Below are positions 47,899-59,918 of a DNA stretch of 64,000 nucleotides, in pieces (positions within the stretch are counted from its first letter, which is position 1; each line of letters begins with the position of its first letter). Origin of the DNA: Oasisia sp. SBJ-2009 (lineage: Eukaryota; Annelida; Polychaeta; Sabellida; Siboglinidae); assembly GCA_964017155.1 (NCBI GenBank), contig OZ024867.1:16085500-16149499 (forward strand), in the 5' to 3' direction. The translations under genes and the position numbers were made by a program. The notes below the pieces were generated by a model that was given only the letters and a program-made list of their open reading frames with translations, was not told the origin of the DNA and did no database searches.

Positions 47899-48706
47899 CA
47901 TCCATGAATGCATGTATGCATGTACACAAGAGTGTCGCCCATTGAAAATGACGACATACCACGTGACATGGTTACGACCGCAAATTAAAGCCTTTATTTA
48001 CTTAGGTACTTACTTACTTACTTACGTACTTACTCCATATTAATTTTTTTCTTTTCTATGGCATAGTCAAGTGTGTCAAATACTTGGACATATCAAGAAA
48101 TACAGTAATTTCGATCTGATTTTATCAAGTAGTGTAGTCATTCTATCAACTTTTTTAGACCAACACATTTTTTTATCACATAACATTTGTGTGTTTGTAA
48201 AATTAGTCAATAAATGTTTATAAATATTTTCTATAACCTTTGAGATTATGGATAGAAGACGTATATAATTATACTATTACATGAACGTGTTTGAAAATCT
48301 ATATATTTTGTTAAAGTTTATTTGTATGCATAGAGTAGTGCTGAATATAGCTAAAAAGTAGATATAGTCTTTAGACATGATAGGAGTAGTAAGAATTAAA
48401 TAAGACTTGTAAACATTATTAACTTAGCTAGCAACACGATTGGCTGTTGCCAGATATAGCTGTCTAGTTTGCATAACGAAGACAAAATAAAGCCTTTCAA
48501 ATATTTAAAAATCTTCAATCGTTATTCGTTTTGCGGACTGATACAGTGAAAATGAGAAACGGAATATTGTATCGTTATCCTGTTTTTCTACCACGTATTC
48601 ACCATACTACGCATAGGACATTGTAATCGTTTTTCGTTTTTCTTACTTCACATTCAAAAACGAAAAACGAATTCGTTTTTCCTTTTTCGTTCGCAAATGT
48701 CAAAAC

Positions 48707-49265
48707 GATCAAGGAAAAGACGGTATATATACTTGAATCAATTATAACCAACAAGTGTTATTGCTATAAACTAACAAGTGTTCCTTTATTGTTATCAGTT
48801 CTTAATGGTTATGTATTTATAAAATTACACGCTTTTGGCACAGGAGGTGATATGTATTTACTAATACAATTACATGGTATGTAATTATCTCTTACAGAGC
48901 GTGCAGTCTCACATATACATGTACTATATATAAATATATATATATATATACATAATTTACACTTTAATAATTTAAACCTGATGTCACTAAAAAGTATATT
49001 TGGGGCGAATAAAACACATCTTCAGTTGTTCATGCAAATATTTTCATTCTAATATTTCAATACATTTTCAACATAAACACATTAGATTAAACCGCAATAA
49101 ATCACCTCCGTCGTTTGCTGTTACTTATGAAAATACAATCTACATTGTACAGATTGGCTAAATATAGTGGTAGGAAGTGGTCATTGTTTGGAATGTACAA
49201 TTTAAACGGTATGTTATTTGTGTTGACAGATTCTTGATACGGACCGGAAAGGCTCTCAATTTGAC
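48707..49265. other. Upstream region of the right-arm membrane-protein exon
   Basis: Contains a single CAGAGCGTGCAGTCTCA and a short TA run (48,897-48,955), the unexpanded counterpart of the left-arm TA block. No exon is recognised. Confidence 0.5.
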
Positions 49266-50062
49266 ATGGCGGCATATAAAAAAGTATTTCGTGTGTTACT
49301 ACTGATCACAGTGCTTAGTTGTTTAAAGGTTTTTCACAGAAAGCTCGACAAGCAATTGTTTTCGTATCCATTTAAAACAACACCAACCCGTCACAACGAT
49401 TCCTGTGATATTCTGATTAAAACAGGCAAAGGATTCTACGATGAAAACGCTGTGGAACTTAGACAACTTGATGTATACTTCCGAACAATTTCCAGCAAAA
49501 CGAAAAATAAGAAACCGTTGACGTCGGATTCATACAGTCACTCGGTAGATATCGCATGCTACACTGAACAGCCTGCAAGCGGAATTGTCATATGGATAGA
49601 AGAAAGATACCTTGGAAATTTGACATCTGGCGGCTCTAATTTCCGTGTGTTGTTTGGAACACCAATTCAACAGGTGTGCTCTTACAACGATTACTTCAAT
49701 GGTACGTACGTCGTATTCTGCCCAGCCCCTGTACATGGATGTATTGCTGTTTCGATCGACATTCTCTATGTAAATTTTGATGCATTTAGGGGCAACCGTG
49801 TACCGCTAAACGCGCTACTGTGGAACAATACACTGTGTACCTTAGGAAATGGACATTGTAGCCTAGGTCACTCCGTACCAGCGAATATCATTCAAAGGAC
49901 AGCGCTACCTGTGATTCCTTTGCTGCGAAGACGAGTTGCCGCGCAGAACAAATTTAAGTGGTCTAAATTGGATGGACAACTGCAGCTATCAAATTACAAT
50001 TCGGGAAAATTTGAGCAGATGTCGAACGGGATTCAACCAATTAACATATCAGAACTTTGCAG
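49266..50062 (+). CDS. First exon of a type II membrane protein (right copy)
   Basis: Identical protein to the 31,213-32,009 copy: basic start, one N-terminal hydrophobic segment, glycosylated Cys-containing ectodomain, and donor CAG/GTGAGA at 50,063. Neither copy has a visible downstream exon within its arm. If the palindrome is real, this sequence is doubled per haplotype. Confidence 0.5.
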
Positions 50063-50405
50063 GTGAGACATCTTTGTCGATTATCAATGTTTGGTGTATT
50101 GATAATGTAGAGTCTAATGTTGCTAAGATTACAATAGAAGAACGGTCTATATGGAGCTCCATTTTCAAAGCAAAAAGATGGATGCCAATGGTATGATAAA
50201 GAAAAAACAATGAGTAAAACCTCGTGATACTAACATTTAACCGAGAACGACGAATCCATTATACTCTACATTATTTAGTTAGTCGAGTCAGCAAGTGTCC
50301 AAAACAATCCTGTCGTGTGATTATATAAACTTGACAAATGGTTTTTAAGCAATTTAAATAGTATTTAAAACTTAAAAACGCATGTTGCCATTTTCTGTTT
50401 AGTGA

Positions 50406-53400
50406 GGGCTCTTAATGTAATACATTTTCACATCTGGACAAAAGCATGACATTTGGCACAGATGACCTCCATGCCATATTATTTCAGAATTGTTATGGAA
50501 GCAACCTGAGATTTTGATGCTTCCACCATTTTTTGCACTATTCAAAATGGCTGCCATCGAAAATAGAAAGTTGCTTTTCCATATTTCATGAACAGTTTCA
50601 CATAAACCATTAACATTAGGCTTAATGTATACATATCCGGGTATTATAATTTCAAATATGGTATATTTGGACTTATCCGACATTCACATCTGCCATTTTT
50701 AAAGATGGCGGCCGTATTTACTAATGTTGCTATATCTGATAAAGTATGATACTTAGTGTCGTTATTTTGGCATCAGTGTATAGATAAGTGGATAGCGATT
50801 TCAAATTTATAAAACAGTTTACACCTGACCTTAATGTGACCTTCACAACCGCCATTTAATAAAATGGCGCATGTAAAATAGAATTGCTTACATATTTTGT
50901 AAACAATTTATTTGGAGGGATGTCATATGGACAGTTTTGTCAAAATATAAGTATGTTGGGGTAGCTATTTGAAATATTTTACTTTTTGACGTTGACCGAC
51001 ATTTACATTCGCCATTTTCCAAGATGGTGTCCCTCAAAGCTAATGTCGCTATATCCTGTGAACTTTACCACCTAGAATCGATATCAAAGCTACATGTACA
51101 GCGCAAGTGGTGCTGATTCTGTCATGGAATATGATGTAGGCAATGCATATCACATTATGATAATTATAAAGTTAAAACATAAATATGTTGTGGTAGAAAA
51201 CATGAAGTTTAATTCAAATCGGTGAAAAGAATATCCTTCAGATCATGACGTAGGGCGTAACTTCAGTCACAGATGTCCGTATTTGTAGCATCGCATAGCT
51301 TACACTCCATCTTTGGTGATGCACCCGCCTTCATAGTTACACAGAATAGTGCACGTGATTCCTGCCCTGGCACATTTGCAGTTTCCATTTGCACGCCTTT
51401 CCACATCCACAGTGGTGAAGGAGAGCACACGCTTTGCTGGCGTCGCCTAGAACAGTCCAGAATGGCACCCAGAGTTTCGTGTTCACGTCTTGCGTCCAAC
51501 CCCACGCTGAAGCATCCAGGATCCCTTGGTGTCGCTGCCTTGCTTTGTCTCCAGATGTAACCTGCCTGGTACAGAGCTCGCCTTGCATGTTGAAGCAGCG
51601 CTTCCTGTGTGGGGGTGTGTGGTCGAGCGTCCTAGTACCATGGGTGAAGAGTTGACATATCACATCATTCACCTTTGAGCAGCCACTGCTCTTGCTGTAC
51701 ATGACAACAGTCCAGCGTTCAAGGCGTGCCATGTGGATGGAGTCGAGTGTTAAGAGCGTAGGATCATCGGAAAGAGTGAGTAGTGTTTTCGTAAAGTCAG
51801 GGTATCCCTGCCATGCTGCCCAGGCTGTCTTCTTCCCGATACCAAGGAACGATGATGTCGTATCACACCCCGTGAACGAATGGAACAGTGGACATGACAG
51901 CGACTTCTCAGGACCAATTGTTTGGGTAATTTCATGAACTGGGATGTGTTGGAAGGCTTTTCCAGTTCCAAAGCCTATCAACAACTCCATCACACCCAGG
52001 CTGCCAAAATGTCCAACAACAATGATGACAACATCACTTTCGACTGTGCGGATGAAAGCTTTCGAATGACCTTGTTGTGCGGCGTGAGAAAGATGCAGAA
52101 ATATCCTGCTATCAGCCTCCTGGTGATTGCATAGCACGCTAGTGTCGAAGTCAGCCACCGACTGGCTGTCGGAGGTATTCACCAATACATGATCGTCATA
52201 CCTGGAGCAAACCACAACATCGGTGAACTGAGATGACGCTTCGATGACAGCTTTTGATAGGAAGCTAAACAGCTGCACCTTGTTTCTTGAATTTGCTAGA
52301 AACTTGTTCCAGTCACGAGGTACAGGTGTACAGCCTTCGGCGATAGTTGTCACGCCGGGGTTACGTCGTTTTGCCTGAGCCTGGGCTTTGAGGTTGTGAT
52401 CAGGGTAGATGTCCCAAATGATGTCGAGTCATGAACGTCAACAAGGTTTCAGGGATGGTGGATTGTAAGCAATCTGTCCCGAAATGTCCATTGAATGGTA
52501 TTTGAGATGATGCAATAATACTGTCTCTGATATTAAGAGCTGCATTGACGATGTTGCAAGCATCTTGCCTATTCTGTTCATGATCTGACTTTAAAGCTTC
52601 GCCGACAGTTCGCTTGTGTGCAATGAATGTCATATGCACACGTCCTGACCCTTCTCCTTCTACCTTCAGCTCTTCGGTAGCCATTGTGACCAAGTGTTCT
52701 GCGAATCTCTTTAAATGGATCTTCGAGGTGACTGGCTTACCTTGGTCTTTCCTCTGTTTGCTGTACATACACGCAAGTTCATTTACTGGCAACACACGGT
52801 TTGATTCAATAACATATGCCGCTAATTGAGCCATCATCTGTTCATCGAATGAGTCACGGCAACATGAATCCTTAGCATTAGAAGACACCTTTGCTCTACC
52901 TGCAGATCTAGTAGCGTTTCTGAGTTTGGTTAAACACACACTGTGATAGTACACATCAGACGCATGTACATCTGATGATGTCTGCAGCTTAGCATATAAC
53001 TCCCAGTCACCGGCTTCTTGAGCACAAGATCTCAACGTTTTATCCATATCGTTTGTCTTTGCCTTATGAAGATCCTCCTTTCTCCCACACATGACACATG
53101 CTGGCACCATGCGGTCGAAGCTGGCATTGAAACTGGAGCGAGTCTTTTTCTGACTGGGTGGAGTTTGCGATTGAGATACCCTCTAGCAACTTTCTCTTTT
53201 GAACATATTGCCATTGCAATTTGATCGACAGGGTTTGTGATACAGGGCATTATTAGCAAGCAAATGTTTGGCAATACCTCTTCCATCATTCAAATATGTA
53301 AGTTAATGCCATCTGGCAATGCATTGATTGATTCAAAATCAGTGATGTCCTTCTTTAGAGTGTCATATGCTGAATGATGTTACGGATGACTGGCTGGACA

Positions 53401-54942
53401 CCGAAGACCTTCTTTTTTAGGCTTTGGCATAACAAACACAATAACCATTCAAACGATTTCTTGTCATCTGTTGTATCCATGTAGTTCCTTTATGTACACA
53501 CAACATGAATGTCGTTCTGGCCATGACTCCTACTCTGGACACATCACTCTACTCCGACCATAATACGCACGTCCTGCAAAATCAAGGGTTATATTACCTT
53601 ATTTATTATCTTTTGGAATAGCCTTAAGATATTGCAAATGTTTTATTTTCTGATACACAATTAGGGTTTGGGACACTTGTAAATAAATATAATTATGTTT
53701 GGCAGTATGCAACGAGACAACAATAATTTGTGTTTCTGAAGAGATACACTGATACATCCACATTTATTATCATCAGTTTATATGGTACTTGCAAAATTGC
53801 TGACCAGGCGAACGTAATGAAGACGTGCACGCAGCCGCTACCGAAACGGCGGCGTGTAATTTACATCGCCACCGGTCGCCTGTTTGATACTAATTCAGTT
53901 AAGTTATCCAATTTAGTTGGTTACTAAGTGTATGTATTGATCGTGAAATATATTTACTTCTTTGTACAAAGAACATTGTAATATTACTGTGATAGGAAAT
54001 GTAATAAACCTATATTATTGTTTCTAAGCCGTAAGTACAAATACTTACGCCGCTCGAATACCACGTTCGTCGCTCGGGGCGCCACCTTGCGAATATGATG
54101 TTGGCCATTGTCAGCAAGCGCATAGTAAACCTATATTGTTTGTTTAGTAAAATGGCGGATATGAAGGTCAATGAAGGTCAAATGCTAAATGTTTCATTAC
54201 ATTTTAAACCCTAACCACTCACTTATAACATGGTATAAATATAGCCATTCTAGATGGTAAAGTACACAAAACGAAATTAGTATTGAGGGTCACCATCTTG
54301 AAAAACGGCGAATGTGAATGTCGGTCAAGGTCAAAAAGTAAAATATTTAAAACAGCTACCCCAATATACGTATGTATTGATAAAGTGTCCGTATTGCATC
54401 CCTCTAAATATCTCGTTTTAAAGAGACATAAACTAAAACATTTTATTAAATGGCAGTTGTGAAGGTCAAATTAAGGTCAGGCGTGAAGTGTTTGATGAAT
54501 TTAAAATCGCTATCCACTTACCTATACATTGATGCCAAAATAACGACTCTAAGTGCCATATTTTATAAGATATAGCAACATTAGTTAATATGGCCGCCAT
54601 CTATAAAAATGGCGGATATGAATGTCGAATAAGTCAAAATGCACCATATTTGAGATTAGAAGACCAGAAAATGTATATATTAAGCCAAAAAGAAACATTT
54701 TATGTGAAACTGTTCCTGAAATATGGAAAAGCAAGTTTTGTTTATTTTCGATGGCAGCCATTTTGAATATTGCAAAAAGTGGTGGAACCATCAACATCTC
54801 AGGTTGCTTCCATCGAACATCTCAGGTTGCTTCCATCAAACATCTTAGGTTGCTTCCATCAAACATCTCAGGTTGCTTCCATCAAATTTCATGTTTTTGT
54901 CCAGCCGTGAAAATGTATGGCCTTTTCTGACATTAAGAGCCC
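50406..54942. mobile_element. Right-arm copy of the nuclease transposon
   Basis: Mirror of 26,333-30,869, with the same termini and the same tandem ATGGAAGC repeats (54,790-54,882). Confidence 0.6.
51337..53110 (-). pseudogene. Nuclease-like protein, internally deleted (right copy)
   Basis: Mirror of 28,165-29,938 with the same two frames (53,110-52,400 and 52,353-51,337) and the same deletion junction. The shared lesion shows that the gene was already broken before the palindrome formed. Confidence 0.6.
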
Positions 54943-57175
54943 TAGTTTGGTCACTTAGTGATTTAATGGCCATTTTAAAAATGGCCGCCTAATGAAATTA
55001 AAGCTTCCCAATCATTTCGTAATGCACATCGCCAATCATTTTCTGTTATGTCCTGATGTGTAATGTTTCAATAGTTTAACTAGTATGCACAGTCAGTTTA
55101 ATTTTAAAATGCGTACTTGTCTTTTTTATTCGCCAAAAAGAATCGTCGTTACATCGGGTATAACTACCGAAACCATCAGCCGGTGTAGACGTCCTGCGCT
55201 TTTTGTGTCACGTGTTTTATACGAGATCGGCATCCTACGGCACATAACAAACCGCATGTGCTTTTGCGTGTCGTGACGAACGTTCCGAAGTGTTTCTTCT
55301 GTGAAGGTATGTATTAAGTGCTTTATCGCAGTTAGCAACCAGGGCTCGTAGTCGTGGGTTAAGTCAACAAGAACTGCAACTTGCGAACTTCATTGTAGGC
55401 CTACTCGACGCGGATTCTCTAACTTGTTAGATTATTTTTAAAGATTGACAGTCGGCATCGCTTAGTCTAAGCCTAAGGCTAAGGCTTAAAAGCCTAAGCC
55501 TATGCCTAAGCCTAAGGCGTCTCAGCCAGATACACTCATACAGCCTGTATTTATAACTGTATATGTATTGCATTTGATTACGCAAGGTCTTGTTCATAAG
55601 CTGTGTAATTGCGAAAGTACTTATCTAGAAACTGTAGATGATGTTAGGGACGAAATGATAAATCATTGGCTTCGGAACTTTGGTAGTATGCTCCGGGTGA
55701 TCACGGGGAGCATCCGTTATCTCGTGCTGCAGAACGTCAAACAAAGAATTATGTTGGTTATCACAATTATTTAAACGATGTTTTGTGACTCACATTTTAC
55801 TATGATTCCTGGATGTTGTTGATTTGCATTATATTTTATGCAACATAATTTCGATTTTTATGACAACCATGATGGTGATAAATTTATTCAATATACATTT
55901 GTTTAACATGAACATAAACTGCTTGTATAGCTACTAGCTACTAGCTAGTGTACACCATATGCAAGTATTACACATAACATCCTTGCACTTGTTTCCATTG
56001 TGGTCAGTGATGCCTGGCTGTAGTCTATGTAATACCTGATCAGTACCTTTCAACCCACATATGCCAGCTGTTCTAATCTTTATCTTTTCATCACAGCAAT
56101 ATATGAATGCATAATACAACTCGAATCATGATATATTAGTACGATGCAAGTGAAACGAGGCAGAGGAGGGGCTAAGATTAATGCAATCACTTGTGTCGGG
56201 CAAATGCATGGAGGATACGTAGTTTGCAAGAGGCCAACGTCTGATGATTCCAACTGAATTAAACATATTAACAATCAACAATGTACACATTTTCTAAATA
56301 TTTTAATATGTCCATTTCAGTACACATCTGCTCTGATTAAAATTGTCATTATATCTTGGACATGGAAAACTACGATAATCTTTGCAGTTGTATAATGCAT
56401 GTTATACTAAGTGTGCCCAGTCCAGTTTCTACACAGACTTCGGTTAACACCTTTAAAAACTATTCAGCATGCAACGATAACTCATAACTAAATTTATAAA
56501 ATCAATTATTATTCATGTTGAAGAAGTTAGACATGTTTGAATATTTCTTGAAGGAAATATACTGTTGGCATCACAACAGCATCTTATTTTGTCACTTACA
56601 ACATTCACTTTGACATGGATACAACCTCCGGCTGAGCCATAAAATGTCAAATATAACATATGTAGTAGTTATTACATGACATACCGTGACACAAAAATGT
56701 ATATTGAAAATAAAACAGAAAATATGAATGCGCTATGTTTAGGAGTATTCAAATAATTATATAATAATAAGGCATCCCTACAGCTAAATAAACAGAGTAA
56801 TTTTACTTTCATGTAATGACAATACACATCTAATAAATGACAAACCCTGCTTGACATGGCTGCCGTGCTGGACTGACGTGTATTGCGGGTCGGGCAGACG
56901 CTAGCAGAGATTTCAATGCGTGAGTAAGTTTAATGGGGGTTGTTGCGGTGAACTGATGCTGAGGCGGTCGCCAGCCAGATATTGCAAGCTTTTGGTGAGT
57001 TTTTTGTTATCTCATCTGTTTGAGTGATTCTACCCAACTGATCTTGGCTGACCACGCTTAAGTCTGAGCGATAATTGAATACATCTGAGCCACTGAATAC
57101 ATCTGAGCCAGACGGAGCAAGTGACCAGCCAACCGTGACGAGCTGACTGGCAATTGTATTGCGTAACGCAACACC

Positions 57176-57897
57176 ATGCCTAATGCCAAGCCAAGGAAGG
57201 GCAGCAGCAACGCTGAAGAGGAATCGCAGGCCGCATTCACCCTGCGAGTACTATAGTTGCTCGGAGACACGGAAGTGGTGTCGAAAATAAAAAGAGCCCT
57301 TTATCCCGACGACCTAGTGGCAGAAATAAAGGGACTTAGAGCGGAGATCACTCAATTGCGCAGCGTTGTTAACGAAAAAGACAGAGTGATTGCTGAAATG
57401 CACGATAGGGTCAGTGTGCTCGAGGCAAGTGTAGATGCTTCCGAGCAGTATGGTCGCCGTGCAAATTTGCGCATTCAGAGGATTGTGGAGTCAGGCGCTG
57501 GCGCAGGCGCTTGCGCCCAAGTGCTGGATGTCATCAACAGCACGATGTTACTGCGCCCACCGCTGACCGACGTAGACATCGCGCGCTGCCATCGACTGGG
57601 GCGCCAGACAGATCTGACACGTCCCAGGACAATGATCGTGCGCTTCAGGTCGGAAAAACTACGTGACACCGTATACAATGCTCGGGGGCAATTAAGGACC
57701 TCTAATAAGTCGAAGGAGCCAGCACAACGCGTTTACATCAACGAAGACCTGACCATGCGACGATCGTTGATGGCGTACGAGACCAGACAACAACGAAGCT
57801 AGCGGACTGCTGGACATACAACGGCCACGTTGTCATTAAAGACAACAACAATTCAATTAAACAAATAAATACACTCGATGAACTTAAAATGTATTAG
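57176..57897 (+). pseudogene. Non-LTR retrotransposon ORF1 (coiled coil and RRM)
   Basis: From ATG at 57,176 the frame meets TAG at 57,254 and continues to 57,802. A one-base shift then restores it to TAG at 57,895. Residues about 30-75 form a coiled coil (IKGLRAEITQLRSVV, VIAEMHDRVSVLEASVD). The RRM-like part has RRANLRIQRI, DIARCHRLGR and PRTMIVRFRSEKLRD, and the C-terminal domain has CWTYNGHVVIKDNNN. This is the L1-type ORF1p plan used by several invertebrate non-LTR clades: an RNA-binding chaperone of the retrotransposition particle. One nonsense codon and one frameshift inactivate it. The ORF2 at 58.7 kb may belong to the same element. Confidence 0.8.
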
Positions 57898-57967
57898 CTA
57901 GTTACACACTGAACATTATTATGTTACATCCCTGATGTCGAATATTATTTCACACCATGTGTGCGTT

Positions 57968-58214
<247 letters not shown>

Positions 58215-58607
58215 GCATGCATGCATGCATGCATGTATGTATAATGAGTACGTGCATATAGAACTACTGTATAAGTAACTGTAATGACGAATATATACAA
58301 CTGTATAGGTATAAGTAGTCATTATCAAACAGACTGCAATACCTGTTACACTCTGTCCATTAGTTGAAGATTATTATTAACTGTTTGCTAGTCGTTTTTT
58401 GGCCTGACCTCAGAGCCGGTTATCTACACCATAGTCAGCCACATGCTTTGTTTCTTTTTGTATTTTTTGGCCAAGCTGTTATGCATAGCCACGTGTCCAT
58501 CCATATCTAATTATCTTTAAATCACTATGTTTGACCTTAATGAATGTGTTTGCAATGTCTCAACTATTATAATGAAAATTATGTTCATTTACTCAACGAT
58601 CTTTTTC

Positions 58608-59897
58608 TTGTCGTATAGCTTTATTCTTTATACAATGACATCGCTTGTCTATGACCTAACAATGTTTAAGCTATTTATTGTCAAGAAAGTATGGATGAAA
58701 TATTAAGTAATTATGCTGAGCTACATCTCAGGAACTTGTACGAGAGAAATACCCAATATGAAAATGTAGAAGTGAACCCTTTTAATTTAGCAGATATAAA
58801 TAGTAAGTATTACTGTTAACGATATCCTTCCTGACAAGTTTAGTCATCACAATTTTCAGTGTAAAGTGCTCCACCTAAACATACAAGGACTCTCATCAAA
58901 ATTTGATCAACTTCACATATTACTGTCAGAGCTCTCTCATGCACATGTGGAAATTGACTATATTTTTGTGTGTGAAATTTTTGTTAATGATGATAATGAG
59001 CATCTTTTCAAGCTGCCCAATTATAACTTTATTTATAAAAATAGAAAGATTAAAGCTAAAGGTGGTGTCGCAATATATATCCGTGATAATATTCAGTATA
59101 ATCTTCAAGAAGACCTTAGTATTTTCATAGAAGGTGAATTTGAATCCATATTCATTGAATCTATTAATAATGGTCAAACGTCAACCGTTGGTGAAATATA
59201 CCGGATTCCTAATACAAGTGTTAATCTGTCTATTCAACGGTATGAGGCAATATTACATAAAACGGAAAGCTCAAACAGTCAAGTTATAATAGGCACTGAT
59301 CAAAATTTCGACTATCTAAAAATTAACTCTTATAAACCCTCAACTGGTCTTTTACATCTATATCTAGCCGCAAATACAATTCCCACGATTACTAAGCCAA
59401 CGCGTATCACCCATACTTCTGCTACCCTCATTGATAACATATATGTACGGCACACTACCCCATTTGTTCACTCTGGTATACTATTCAGCGATATATCAAA
59501 CCATTTACCTATATTCTGTCTTATCGGAAAGCGGAAACCTTCAAAAATACGTAACGAGCCATTATAATTAACATTCAAACTTAGACCTTTATCTAACGTG
59601 TCGATTCGACACATACAATGTGCACTCCAGCAAATTAATTGGACATATCTTCATCAGTTAGACATAAATAATGCGTTTAAATTTTTTACTGAACATTTAA
59701 ATTATATCATTGCATCATATGCACCAGAGAAAACTGTCAACATTAAATCGAAATATGTTATTCGGAATGTTTGGATGACTACAGGACTACTGAAATCATC
59801 TTTAACCTCAAATAAACTGTATCGGAAATGTATTAGCAAACCTAAGACACATCCTACTCACATCCGTTATGTTAAATATAGAAATATCTATAATTAA
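58608..59897 (+). pseudogene. Retrotransposon ORF2, first tandem copy (endonuclease only)
   Basis: After ATG at 58,691 (MDEILSNYAELHL) the frame breaks. From 58,866 it then reads an APE-type endonuclease: LHLNIQGLSSKFDQL, GGVAIYIRDNIQYN, an IIGTDQNFDYLKI block and ISNHLPIFCLI. The usual catalytic E (normally in an ET motif) reads CEIF, GDFN has become GTDQNFD, and SDH has become SNH, so catalysis is unlikely. It stops after the linker (KYRNIYN), and the second copy starts 20 bp later. There is no reverse transcriptase. Confidence 0.8.
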
Positions 59898-59918
59898 TTT
59901 AATTTATTTTCTTGTCGT

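Larger units (their letters stand above)
39998..48007. other. 8.0-kb segment absent from the left arm
   Basis: The left arm joins GCATGTATATT directly to ACTTACTTACTTACTTACG, whereas the right arm carries 8,010 bp between these points. Because the module at 39,640-40,480 runs unbroken across 39,998, the right arm appears ancestral and the left arm deleted. Confidence 0.85.
39541..48706. mobile_element. Composite element with ~110-bp inverted repeats (right copy, full length)
   Basis: Bounded by the inverted repeats described for 32,950-34,113, here 9.2 kb apart. Contents are a repeated ~0.9-kb module at each end, a fold-back element, a decayed retrotransposon, a GTATAC array and ATGT repeats. 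No transposase frame is recognised, so it may be a nest of unrelated insertions between two old repeats. Confidence 0.4.
36819..56971 (-). repeat. Right arm of the large palindrome (20.2 kb)
   Basis: Reverse complement of 24,305-36,818, with no spacer at the axis (CGGAGAG/GCCTCTCCG is part of a perfect inverted repeat). It includes 8.0 kb (39,998-48,007) missing on the left. Homology stops at GCGGTCGC (56,971): the left side continues GCAATGG-type transposase sequence (minus strand), the right side CAGCCAGATATTGC. Confidence 0.93.

Noticed and set aside
53730..53927. Short ORFs such as 53,730-53,927 and 36,483-36,677, with their mirrors
   Set aside because: They are short, without motifs, and identical between arms only because of the palindrome.
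24305..56971. Simple artefact from reading one hairpin molecule twice
   Set aside because: The arms differ by an 8-kb segment, a TA expansion and single-base changes. A haplotype misjoin is not excluded.
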